The notes under the pieces: generated by a model | What the model saw: only the letters and a program-made list of their open reading frames with translations | Told to the model about the DNA's origin: nothing | Databases searched by the model: none | Translations under genes and position numbers: made by a program | Assembly (NCBI RefSeq): GCF_036850765.1 | Contig: NC_089495.1 | Location: 209,991,302-210,055,301 of the forward strand | Length of the DNA stretch: 64,000 nucleotides | Origin: Saccopteryx bilineata | Lineage: Eukaryota > Chordata > Mammalia > Chiroptera > Emballonuridae | Direction: 5' to 3' | Part shown: positions 45,484 through 56,800 of the stretch, piece by piece | How positions within the stretch are numbered: the stretch's first letter is position 1 | Layout: each line of letters begins with the position of its first letter

Positions 45484-45498
45484 AAGAAAACAGATGCC

Positions 45499-45720
45499 CT
45501 GGCTGGGTGGCTCAGTGGATAGAGTGTCGACCCTGCATGCCAAGGTCACAGGTTCAATCCCCAGTCAGGGCACATACGAGAAGCAACCAGTGAGCACACA
45601 ACTCAGTGCAACAAGGAGTTGGTGCTTCTCTCTCTCTCTCTCTCTCTCTCCCTTCTCTTCCTTCCTTTCTTTCCTCTCTCTTTCTCTCTAAAATCAATAA
45701 GAAAATATATATATATATAT
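45499..45720 (+). mobile_element. Ves-type short SINE
   Basis: CTGGCTGGGTGGCTCAGTGG head, B box GGTTCAATCCC, GAGAAGCAACCAGTGAGCAC, a (CT)n run and an AAAATCAATAAGAAAATATA tail. It abuts the preceding SINE, which inserted at its 5' edge. Confidence 0.85.
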
Positions 45721-46571
45721 TTTAACTAAAAAGAAAAAGACACCAGGTGACTTCTGAGCCTTTGGAGTTTCAGGTGCCATCACACCTTTTCCATGTTTCT
45801 CCGTATTTCTGTTTGAGCAGCCGTCTGAGTTGCAGGGCGGGTGGGCGGCAGGACCTTCCTGGTCCAAAGGCTCGAGCTGGTCACTGTCCACACTGTCCCC
45901 CGCAGCCCGAGTGCTCGCCTCCGTGGGCGCACCGGTGTGGCCTGAGCCTCCGCCAGCCCGGGCAGCTGCCTGCAGCTCCTCTGGGAAGCTCTGACCCCCC
46001 CCCTCCCGCCCCCACCCAGGCCTCCTCCCTCAGCCTGGCGTCTCAGCGTGTGCAGGGACAGCGGCACTATAAATAAATAAATAAAACACAGGCCCGGGAG
46101 TAGCCCCGGGGAATGACTGGTAAAAACGTTTGCTGTCTGCCCACTGCCCACACAGCTCACAGCCCCCAGCTATAGCCACTGAGGGCCTGTGGGCACCGGT
46201 TTCCAAAGTAAACAGCTGGACCTTTGTGTAAATGCCACTCAGGTGGTCACAGTTCTTTCAATAAGACGACAGCGAGAATTCATGCACACGGGCTCTGTAG
46301 CCAGCAGTGTGGGGGAGCTGTTTGCCATTGGCCGGCTGTGTGGCCCCGGGCACACTGCTGACCGCTCTGGCCCACGTCCCTTCCCTGTGAGCTGGGCTGT
46401 AGCCAGGTGTGCACAGGTGATAACCACGCATAGCTTGGGAATGTGTGACGTCACCGTGAGGTGCAGTGGGATTCTTCGGAGCTGACCGTGTTCCACGCCC
46501 ATTGGCACTCACCCCGTGCCCAGCCCTGCGGAAGGCTAGCCAGGGGCCTAGGGAGAGGCTTAGATGACTGT
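45721..46571. other. Unique intron-1 sequence with a MIR-like stretch
   Basis: At about 46262-46440, GGGCTCTGTAGCCAGCAG and GGCTGTGTGGCCCCGGGCAC follow the MIR 5' half. Nothing else is recognised. Confidence 0.45.
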
Positions 46572-46735
46572 TTTTAAATTTTCTTAAGTGTTTAAAAGTT
46601 TGTTGTATTTATTCATTTTTGAGAGAGAGAAACATTGATTTGTGGTTCCATTGATCCGTGCATTCATTGGTTGACTCTTCTTTGGGCCCTGACCGGGGAT
46701 CAAACCCACCAACTTGGTGTATTGGGACCCATTCC
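46572..46735 (-). mobile_element. Ves SINE, reverse, truncated at the head
   Basis: TTTATTCATTTTTGAGAGAG, GAAACATTGATTTGTGGTTC and CCCTGACCGGGGATCAAACC read as a reverse Ves element. The final GAGCCA...CCAGGG head is missing. Confidence 0.75.
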
Positions 46736-46950
46736 CACCCCCGGTCCCCAGCCCAGCTGTGGCCGGAGACAGGCTGCCCTGACCGTGTGGGTCCAGGTGG
46801 GACCCTGCCTTCGGGGAGGGAGCCGGTCAGGAAGGGTCAGTCCACCAGACCAGGCACCAGCAGGGCAGACGGAGCCGTGGACGCGATCGCCCGGGGGCAC
46901 GCTCGCCCGTGGGTGGAGGGACGTCTGCTCACCAGGAATGTTTCCCGCAG

Positions 46951-46997
46951 GACGAACTGGCCGCGGGGACACCGCCGCTGACCCCTCCTGGGCGGAC
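46951..46997 (+). other. SLCO4A1: SLCO4A1 5' UTR part of exon 2
   Basis: Acceptor TTTCCCGCAG|GAC at 46950/46951, 47 bases before the chosen ATG. The frame stays open upstream to the acceptor and joins exon 1 without a stop. Confidence 0.6.
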
Positions 46998-47817
46998 ATG
47001 CCGCAGCACGTGATGGGGGACAAGGCCTTCGCGTCCATGCCGCAGCTGGTCTTCCCCGGCCTGCCCGTGGCCGCGGGGGACGGGGGTGGCCACACGCCCC
47101 CCAGCAGGCGGGCCTCCCTGGGCCCCCTGTGTCCGGCCGCCCACAGCCCCCTGGACGCCTGCAGCCAGCCGCTGTGCCAGCCGAGGACCCCGAAGCGCGG
47201 CGCCCGGGCGGCCCGCACGGCGCACTACGCCCCGGCCGGGCCGCCGAGTTCCGAGTGCGGCTGGCGGGCCTTCGCCCCCGCGTGCCTGCAGGCCTTCAAC
47301 ACGCCGCGGGGCGTCCTGCTCTTCCTGTGCGCGGCCTCCTTCCTGCAGGGCATGACGGTGAACGGCTTCGTCAACACGGTCATCACCTCCATCGAGCGGC
47401 GCTACGACCTGCGCAGCTACGAGAGCGGCCTCATCGCCAGCGCCTACGACCTGGCCGCCTGCCTCTGCCTCACCTTCGTCGGCTACTTCGGGGGCCGCGG
47501 GCACAAGCCCCGCTGGCTGGGCTGGGGCGTGCTGGTCATGGGGGCCGGCTCCCTGGTGTTCGCGCTGCCGCACTTCGCCGCCGGCCCCTACCAGGCGGCG
47601 GGGGACGAGGGCCGGGGGCTGTGCCGGGCCAACCGCAGCGCGCAGGCGGCGGCAGAGGCGGCGGCGTGCGGGGGCGGCGCCTCCGGCCTGTCCGGCTACC
47701 AGCTGGTCTTCATGCTGGGCCAGTTCCTGCACGGTGTGGGCGCCACGCCGCTCTACACGCTGGGGGTCACCTACCTGGACGAGAACGTCAAGTCCAGCTA
47801 CTCGCCCGTCTACATCG
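46998..47817 (+). CDS. SLCO4A1: SLCO4A1 coding exon 2 (residues 1-273 and first base of 274)
   Basis: Encodes the cytosolic N-terminus (with the [10 protein letters not shown] segment), membrane span 1 near 105-125 ([20 protein letters not shown]), spans 2 (about 143-163) and 3 (about 174-192), and span 4 near 232-260 with [18 protein letters not shown]. The extracellular loop around 200-231 carries an N-R-S glycosylation sequon at N212 and an alanine/glycine-rich stretch at about 215-230, longer than I recall for human. Donor ATCG|GTGAGT, phase 1. The Kozak context at ATG is moderate (G at -3). Confidence 0.95.
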
Positions 47818-50800
47818 GTGAGTGAGGCCGGGGAGGGGGCGGGGCAGCGTGACGATGGCCCCTTTGGTGCACTTCCCCGCTGGCCACACGTTGTCACCGG
47901 CGGCCCCGGGTGCTGCTAGGTGAGGGAGAAAGAGTCCTCACTGGTGGCATCCGGGGCTCGTTGGCTTTGAGAGAAAGTTTTTTAAATCCCCTTAAAAAGT
48001 TGACCCTGGCCGGTTTCAGATGCAGTGGACACTGCAGAAATGAAAACCCTGATTTAAAAGGGTCCAGGCCTGGGCCCTGGCCGGTTGGCTCAGTGGTAGA
48101 GTGTCAGCCTGGCGTGCAGATGTCCCGGGTTCGATTCTCGGCCAGGGCACACAGGAGAAGCGCCCATCTGCTTCTCCACCCCTCCCCCTCTCCTTCCTCT
48201 CTGTCTCTCTCTTCCCCTCCCAAAGATGGCCCGGGCGCTGAGGATGGCTCTGTGGCCTCTGCCTCAGGCACTAGAATGGCTCTGGTTGCAACAGAGCGAC
48301 GCCCCAGATGGGCAGAGCATTGCCCCCTGGTGGGCGTGCCGGGTGGATCCCGATCGGGCACATGTGGGAATCTGACTGCCTCCCCGCTTCTGACTTCGGG
48401 AAAATACAAAAATAAATAAATAAAAGGGTCCAGTCCTGGGCTGGGGGACAGACAGACAGACAGACAGAGGCTGAAGAGCAGGTGTGGGGCGGGGCTTCTC
48501 CCAGGTGGGCCCGTGTGGCTTCTGAGCGCCACCCGCTGGTGAGCCCCGCGGAGACCGGGTGTGTCCACCGCCCAACCGCTCCGCCTCCCTTGCAGCTATC
48601 TTTTACACTGCGGCCATCCTGGGACCCGCGGCTGGCTACCTGATTGGAGGCACCCTGCTGAACATTTACACGGAAATCGGCCAACGGTGAGTGACCTGGG
48701 CTCTCTCTTGCCGGCACAGAAATCGCCACGCTGTCCAAGCAGGAGGACTCGGTGCCCACGGGGCAGGGAGTGAGGTGGCACATGGTGCAAGCCCCTAGCC
48801 TCGCTGTGGCCGACCTGCTGGTCTGTGCGTGACTTTGAAAACAGGCCGGGGTGGGGGGGAGGTGTAGGGGAATTGGGGAGGACAGTGTGGCCAGATGGCT
48901 CCCCAGAACCACGCCAGAGCAGGCCGCAGTTTCTCTGATGCCCTTTGTAAGGAACCGAGAGTAGGTTTTCCTGCTGCCGGCGTGAGATTCTCTTCTGCGG
49001 GGTTTTCCCACACCAAGCCATTCCCCAGACACTGGCTGGGTGTCCCAGAGTCAGCCGTGTCCTGACCCTGGCAGGTGAAGGGCTCCATCCCACGAGGCCA
49101 CCCCAAGCAAGAACACCCGGCTGCCTACCCACAAGCTCCATCCAACTTGAGCACAGCACAAGGGTTCCCACAGCCCCTTCCTCAACTCACTAATTTGCTC
49201 GAGTGGCGCAGAGACCTCAGGAAGGCCCATTACCTGCCAGAGGACACCGCTGGGGAACAGGCAGACGGCAGAGGGCATGGGGTGCGGTGTGGGAAGGGAT
49301 GGAGCTCCGTGCTGTCCTCGGGTGCCACCCTCCAAGACCCTGGACGTCCACCGCCCTTCGTAGGTGTGGTCGGCCAACTCACTGGCCATCGGGGTCAACA
49401 GACTCCCCCGAGGCTGGGCTTGGGTCTGGAAGTTCCAACGCGCTGACCTCATGGTTGGTCTTTCTGGTGACCTGCCCCTGTCCCCTCTCCCCCTGCCCCA
49501 AAGCTCTGAAAAGGGATCCGCCAAGAGGGGGTTCAAAAGACGCTGCTGGCGCCCAGGAGGTGGCAAAGCATTAGGAGCTCTGTGCCAGGAACCGGGGCAG
49601 GGACCGACCCTGTGCTTCTCGTGTGTGTCCCTAATACGCTGCCTTTATTTCCTTGTGTGTTTTGTTTGTGATACTAGTGTTTGTAAATTAGAGAGAGAGA
49701 GAGATGGAGAGACAGAGACAGAGAGAGAGATGGAGAGACAGAGACAACGGGGAGAGGAAGGAGGTGTGTCCTCCTGACCAAGTGGGGCTCTGGAGGTGGC
49801 CCCAACCTCCAAGGTGGTCTGTCACCCACGCCTGGGTGGTTTCCTTAGCTCGCTCCTGAGACGCATAGTGGGCAAGGCTGGTTACCCCTGGGTTCTCTCT
49901 GCAGATGGTGGGCCTCTCTGGTCGAGAGTGTCTAGTGCTCTGCCCTGGTACAAACACCACCTGTGGCCTCGGGTTGACTAACCTGAGGCGTCACATGTGC
50001 ACGTTCTGTGCGGTGCCGGAGGTAGGTGGGGCCGTGTCCCTCACTCACCCTCTACACCCTCCCCCTGGCCTGCGTGGACCGGCCAGCCGAGGGGCGCCCG
50101 GCTCACGTGCCCTGGACGCTGAGCCCTCTGCTTCTTCCCGCAGGACCACGCTGACCACCGAGAGCCCGCTGTGGGTCGGTGCCTGGTGGGTGGGCTTCCT
50201 GGGCGCCGGGGCCGCCGCCCTCCTCATCGCGGTCCCTATCCTCGGCTACCCGCGGCAGCTGCCAGGTGGGTGCCCCCACACACAGGCGCGCACACACACA
50301 CGGGCGCACACATGCACAGGCGCACGCACACAGGCGCACACATGCGGGTGCAAGCCCCTCCTGGCTCTGAGGGCTGCTGAGGAGCACAGGAGAGTCCAGA
50401 TACTCATGTCTGGGGGAGGGGGGCTGCCATCCCACAGGGCGGGGCCGGCCAGCTGTGGACCCCTCCCCTCCCCCCGGGTTTGTTTCCGTGAGGGGTGAGG
50501 AACACCCTTTCTCTCCCCTCTGGTCCCAGGCTGTGCTGCTGGCACTGTCCCCCTAGTGCATGCTCGCGCCCTCTGTCCCACAGATGTCCCCAGACCCGCA
50601 GGGGCGGGGCCTCCAGGCCAGCCTTGGGCCCCGCCCCCTCGCTGACCTCTCTGTCCTTCCAGGCTCCCAGCGCTACGTGGTCATGAGAGCCTCTGAGACG
50701 CGCCAGTTGAAGGACAGCAGCCAGAAGGTGGCCAGCAGCCCCAACTTCGGGAAAACCATCGGAGACCTGCCTCTGTAAGGAGCTAGGGGCAGAGGCGGGG

Positions 50801-53800
50801 GTGGGGGTCCCTGTCCTGTGCCCGTGTGTCCTGGAGACCCTGGGGGGGGGATCCCACACCCTGAGTCTTGGCCTGAAACTAGGAGTGTCCGAGCGACCCT
50901 CCGGGGCCACATCCACATGGTGAGCACACGGCCCCCAAGCCACCTTCATGGGTCCTGGTCCCCAGGGAGGCACACCGGACCCTCTCAGACCATTCCTCAA
51001 GGGTCACCCCCTGACTGGCCCCAGCCCCTCCCTCTGCAGCGTCCTTCAACCATTTCATTAGGCGTCTCCTGCGCGTGGCCACGAGCTCTGGCCGGTGCCG
51101 CCCTTCCTGCCGCGGGCTCTCCGGGGGCCCCTGCCCTCGCCGCCTGGCGCCTGCCCCTCCTCCTGGCACCTGCCCCTCCTCCTGGCGCCTGCTCTCGCCG
51201 CCTGGCCCCTGCCCCTCCTCCTGGCGCCTGCCCCTCCTCCTGGCGCCTGCCCCTCCTCCTGGCCCCTGCTCTCGCCGCCTGGCCCCTGCCCCTCCTCCTG
51301 GCGCCTGCCCCTCCTCCTGGCCCCTGCCCTCGCCGCCTGGCACCGGCCCCTCCTCCTGGCACCGGCCCCTCCTCCTGGCACCTGCCCCTCCTCCTGGCGC
51401 CTGCCCCTCCTCCTGGCACCGGCCCCTCCTCCTGGCACCGGCCCCTCCTCCTGGCACCTGCCCCTCCTCCTGGCGCCTGCCCCTCCTCCTGGCCCCTGCT
51501 CTCGCCGCCTGGCACCGGCCCCTCCTCCTGGCACCTGCCCCTCCTCCTGGCGCCTGTCCCTCCTCCTGGCGCCTGCCCCTCCTCCTGGCCCCTGCCCTCG
51601 CCGCCTGGCGCCTGCCCCTCCTCCTGGCGCCTGCCCCTCCTCCTAGCCCCTGTCCCTCCTCCTGGCCCCTGCCCCTCCTCCTGGCCCCTGTCCCTCCTCC
51701 TGGCGCCTGCCCCTCCTCCTGGCCCCTGCCCCTCCTCCTGGCCCCTGCTCTCGCCGCCTGGCCCCTGCCCTCGCCGCCTGGCACCTGCCCCTCCTCCTGG
51801 CGCCTGCCCCTCCTCCTGGCGCCTGCCCCTCCTCCTGGCCCCTGCTCTCGCCGCCTGGCCCCTGCCCCTCCTCCTGGCGCCTGCCCCTCCTCCTGGCGCC
51901 TGCCCCTCCTCCTGGCCCCTGCTCTCGCCGCCTAACACCGGCCCCTCCTCCTGGCACCTGCCCCTCCTCCTGGCGCCTGCCCCTCCTCCTGGCGCCTGCC
52001 CCTCCTCCTGGCCCCTGCCCTCGCCGCCTGGCGCCTGCCCCTCCTCCTGGCGCCTGCCCCTCCTCCTAGCCCCTGTCCCTCCTCCTGGCCCCTGCCCCTC
52101 CTCCTGGCCCCTGTCCCTCCTCCTGGCGCCTGCCCCTCCTCCTGGCCCCTGCCCCTCCTCCTGGCCCCTGCCCTCGCCGCCTGGCACCTGCCCCTCCTCC
52201 TGGCGCCTGCCCCTCCTCCTGGCGCCTGCCCCTCCTCCTGGCCCCTGCTCTCGCCGCCTGGCCCCTGCCCCTCCTCCTGGCGCCTGCCCCTCCTCCTGGC
52301 GCCTGCCCCTCCTCCTGGCCCCTGCCCTCGCCGCCTGGCCCCTGCCCCTCCTCCTGGCGCCTGCCCCTCCTCCTGGCGCCTGCCCCTCCTCCTGGCCCCT
52401 GCCCTCGCCGCCTGGCGCCTGCCCCTCCTCCTGGCGCCTGCCCCTCCTCCTGGCCCCTGTCCCTCCTCCTGGCCCCTGCCCCTCCTCCTGGCCCCTGTCC
52501 CTCCTCCTGGCGCCTGCCCCTCCTCCTGGCGCCTGCCCCTCCTCCTGGCCCCTGCCCCTCCTCCTGGCCCCTGCCCTCGCCGCCTGGCGCCTGCCCCTCC
52601 TCCTGGCGCCTGCCCCTCCTCCTGGCGCCTGCCCCTCCTCCTGGCCCCTGCTCTCGCCGCCTGGCACCTGCCCCTCCTCCTGGCGCCTGCCCCTCCTCCT
52701 GACCCCTGTCCCTCCTCCTGGCCCCTGCCCCTCCTCCTGGCCCCTGGCCCTCCTCCTGGCGCCTGCCCCTCCTCCTGGCGCCTGTCCCTCCTCCTGGCCC
52801 CTGCCCCTCCTCCTGGCGCCTGCCCCTCCTCCTGGCCCCTGTCCCTCCTCCTGGCCCCTGCCCCTCCTCCTGGCCCCTGCCCTCGCCGCCTGGCACCTGC
52901 CCCTCCTCCTGGCGCCTGCCCCTCCTCCTGGCCCCTGTCCCTCCTCCTGGCCCCTGCCCCTCCTCCTGGCGCCTGCCCCTCCTCCTGGCCCCTGTCCCTC
53001 CTCCTGGCCCCTGTCCCTCCTCCTGGCCCCTGCCCCTCCTCCTGGCCCCTGCCCTCGCCACCTGGCGCCTGCCCCTCCTCCTGGCCCCTGCCCCTCCTCC
53101 TGGCGGTGCCAGCCTCCTGTCCACAGTCTCCCTCACTCTCTGTCGGGGAGGAAGCGTGGTCTTGCTTTGTCATCCCCTAACTGGCCAGAGGAGGCTGGGG
53201 GGGCCGTTAGCGGCGGGAATGGACCTGGTCCCGTCTTTAACTGGGGGGGGGGGGAGCCGCAGGGCCCAGGGCGCCTCCAGGGAAGCAGGACGGGAGGACC
53301 AGCCGTCTCCACCCCATTGAGTGCTTTGTTCTCCCCTTCCCACTTCCTGTCAGACCCCCGAAAGGGCCGCCCACTCAGGAGGGTGTGTGTGTGTGTGTCC
53401 CCCATGCAGAGGAGCCGGCCCAGGACCCACGCTGGCGGGGGGGCAGGGGCGACGTCTCCTAACATCCGCTCCGCGCTGGGACGGGGGCTGCCAGTTCCCC
53501 TTCGCCCAGCACTGGGCACTGACCCGTCCACGTCCTGGCGGTCCCCAGCATGTGGGGCGCGGGCCGGGGACTGCGGGCTGAATGCCGGAAGCTCATGTCC
53601 GGGTCCGGTTCCCCAAACCGGTCGCTGGTAGGCAGCAGATAAACATCGTAGACCGGGCACCTTCCGTTTTGGTCGTGACGTTCTCTGACCCAATTCAGCA
53701 CGAGCATTGCAACTGAGCGACCTGCAGGACGAAGGGGGGAAATGAGGAAGTTTCTCCTGCCCAGCCGCGGCCCGCAGGGTGGGCGGGTCTGAACAAGGCG

Positions 53801-56800
53801 GGAGAAGGGGGAGGACCGGCCGCACCCGGGGGTCCCTCCCAACACACACACCCCCCCCAGGACCCGGACCTTTCCTGGTGGAGGAGGTCTGGGGGTGGGG
53901 TCCCGCTGCCTGGAGCCCGCCCGAGCCCTGGGGACTCGCACCGAGCCTGGCCTGGCACTGAGCCCCAACACTGTGACATGGGGACGCCTCCACCCCACTC
54001 TGACGGCGTTTTGTCCACAGCCTTTCCCACACTCGGTCAGAAAGCCCGTTCTGCAGGAACCGAGCTCCCACCCACGGGGACGAGGAGGTCTGGTGTGGGC
54101 TGCTCTGCAGAGAAGCTAGGCGGGTCACTCCTGTCTGACAGGACGAGGGGGGGTGTCCTTCACTAGTCGGTCCCCCCTCCCGGCTGCCGGCTGTGGAGAT
54201 CGGGGTGCCCAGGCTAATAATCACGGCGACCCCGCCCAGGCCTGCATCTCAGAACCCCGAGCCGGGCTGGCCTGCGTCCTCAGCATGATGACCATTTGAG
54301 AGTCACAGTGTTCCACGTGGCTTTGACAAGCGCTGGGCAGTCCGCCGCTGGTGTCGGGGTGACCGTGGTGGGGGGTGTCTCAGGGCGGGTGACCCACAAG
54401 GACAGCCACGCCCTCACCGGCAGCCCGGGAGAGCCCAGGGCGGGGACGCTGAGAACATGAGCTGTTTCAGAACCATTCAGCCTGTCACACCTTAGTCACT
54501 CATGTATCACGGGATCCACTTTGTTGTGCATATGCAACCGTGAGCCTGTCCCACCCCCAACCCAGGTCCCTCACTTCTGGGGACAGGGGCACAGTCCCAT
54601 CGACCAGCACTGCTGTGCTGGGCTAAGGGGCCAGGAGAGTGAGAAACCCAGGGTGCAGTGAAGCCACCTGCCCTGGGGCCGCTGGCTGCCCGCAGGGGTC
54701 AAGCCCCTCAGGGTGGTAACTTCCGTGTGTCCCATCCCGGAGGGCTCTGCTCAGTGCCCCTCACGGCACCGCAGTCCCTGAGCGTCTTACACGTGTGACC
54801 AGGGTGCTGGGGCATGTGCACAGCCAGCCCCAGCCCCTCGCGGAAGCAGGGTCGCACCGAGCCTGGCCTGGCACTGAGCCCCAACACTGTGACATGGGGA
54901 CGCCTCCACCAGGAAGTTTCAGGGTGTGACCTCGGCACCCCCGGCTCACAGCCACGTCCGACACTCCTGAGACCCATTCTGCAGAGTTGGCTGTGGCCCC
55001 TCCCTCGACCCCACTGCTGGGTCTGAGGCCAAGTGCCCCCTCCCCAGGCTGTGTGGGGCCCTGAGTCTGCTCAGTCCTTAAAAAGGGGTCCATGCGAGTC
55101 CACCAGGGAGTCAGCAGGTCAGGTCCAGTGGAACCAACGCCAACGTCCTTCCTCGGGCCCCTGGCATCGGCCCTCTGAGCGCACACCAAGCAGAACTGGG
55201 GAACAGTCACACCCACCCGGGCAGATCCTGGAAGGGGCCCACTGGTCCAGATCAGCAGGGCTTCCTGTCCCCCTTCCCAAGGGCTGCTGGTTGAGAAGGG
55301 GCCCCACCCCTCAGTGCCTGGTTCCCCACTTCTGGGGGCCCATCCAGTCCAGGGCTTGGTGACAGCTGCCCCCAGAGGTGATTCAGCAGGGACAGGGGTC
55401 ACTCCTGCCCGCACCTCACACCGAAGCCTAATGAGGTGACAGCGGCTTTTACAACAAGCCGCAGGGTCAGAGTCCTGGGGCCGATCCACTGCCAGCCACA
55501 CCCGGCCTCACACTCCCTCTCGGTTTCTCTGGAATGAACGTGGAGTGCCTCCCAGCTCGTTGGCAACCCACTGTGTTCCTTATGGAACTGGGCGATGCAC
55601 TCGGGGGAAGGGCCCCGGCCTCGGGAACTGTGGCTTCCGCACAGCCTGGCTCTGGCCCGCTCTGACCCTCTGTCTCTCCTCTCCGCCTGCCCAGCTCCGT
55701 CTGGCTCCTCCTGAGGAACCCCACGTTCCTCCTGCTCTGCCTGGCCGGGGCCACCGAGGCCACGCTCATTGCTGGCATGTCCACGTTCGGCCCCAAGTTC
55801 CTCGAGTCCCAGTTCAGCCTGAGCGCCTCGGACGCCGCCACCTTGTTTGGTGAGAGAAGCCTCTGCATCTTGGGGGTTCCTCAGCTTTTTCGGTAGTTCT
55901 CAATCAAGGGGCCTTTGAGAGTACCTTCTAGAAGGCCCAGACAGCGCTGCTCCCCGTGTGGCCCAGCCCACGCTGGGGGTGGGGGTGGGGTCCCAGAGCG
56001 AGTGTCTGGGGCTTTTGGACGAGGCGGTGTCGCTCACGGAAATCCGTTCTTCTTGAGGGGTTTTGGGCGCACTGACCAGCATGCATGGTGTGCTGACTGG
56101 TCTCTCTGAGGGCCCCGTGGAGCCACGCTGCCCTCCTGGTGGAAGCTTAGTCCAGCTGGGGGGGGGCGGTGTGGAGTCCAGCCTGCCTGCACCTCTCCCT
56201 GGCCAGCTAGGAGCTAATCCTGCATCGTCCCCTGTCCCCCGCCCGGAGCCAGGCGTCCCAGGTCCCAGCGTCTCAGAGGACCATGTGGCTGGAGCCCCTG
56301 GACCTGCCCGGCTGCAGCATTCTGTGGCCAGAACAGGCCGGCCTTCCCGGGAAAGGGGGAACCCTCTTCCGAACCCTCACGGGGAAGTTCTGTGCTGTGA
56401 GGGCAGCTGGACTCACTGAGACCGCGCGGGGCAGGGGAGGTCGTCCCAGGGCAGGAGGTCAATGCCGTGTGAGCCCTGCGGGGCGCATCGGAGCAGCACC
56501 CAGGCCATCTGGCCGTGTGCACCCCTCAGGGCTCCATTCCCAGCACGCCAGGGGGGCCGTCAGGGAGACACCCCCCCGTCTCTGACTAATGCCCCAGACA
56601 CTCTTCCCGACCAAACCTCCACCCACAACCTCCTCCCTTCCTCCAGCGGCCCCCTCTCCTTGAGCCGATGTCCCCCTCTTAGAACGTCCATGTCCTGTGG
56701 GGTCCCCGCGCCCACACCCAGAGCTGGGTTTGCTCAGCTGGATTTGGGTGGTGGGCCCACTGGGTCCCCGGGCTGTCCGGTTGCCATGCCCTCGGGGCCC

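Larger units (their letters stand above)
36845..46950 (+). other. SLCO4A1: SLCO4A1 intron 1
   Basis: About 10.1 kb between candidate exon 1 and the first coding exon. It holds the rest of the CpG island, a MIR, the 45-bp and 31-bp minisatellites, a TATA promoter candidate and a cluster of five or six SINEs. The remaining unique parts (37.9-39.5, 40.74-41.45, 42.27-43.74 and 44.55-45.07 kb) show nothing I recognise. Confidence 0.55.
50775..55694 (+). other. SLCO4A1: SLCO4A1 intron 5
   Basis: 4.9 kb, the largest intron after intron 1. It contains the 19-bp minisatellite and a 59-bp sequence present twice (53936-53994 and 54852-54910). No other feature is recognised. Confidence 0.85.

Noticed and set aside
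46635..46997. Start of SLCO4A1 further upstream in the exon 2 frame (ATG 46635)
   Set aside because: That ATG lies in a reverse Ves SINE before the acceptor at 46950, and the residues between do not resemble the family.
48005..48016. Extra truncated SINE at CCCTGGCCGGTT
   Set aside because: Only 12 bases match, too short to call an insertion.
6535..48420. Possible tRNA genes at the SINE heads
   Set aside because: A and B boxes are intact, but each head is attached to a SINE body with a tail and target duplication. They are SINE promoters, not tRNA genes.
9703..53108. CRISPR-like arrays
   Set aside because: Units are contiguous tandem copies without unique spacers, in a mammalian genome.
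50818..53631. 937-residue open frame on the + strand
   Set aside because: It lies almost wholly on the 19-bp minisatellite in SLCO4A1 intron 5. All frames on both strands are open because the unit has no stop codon.
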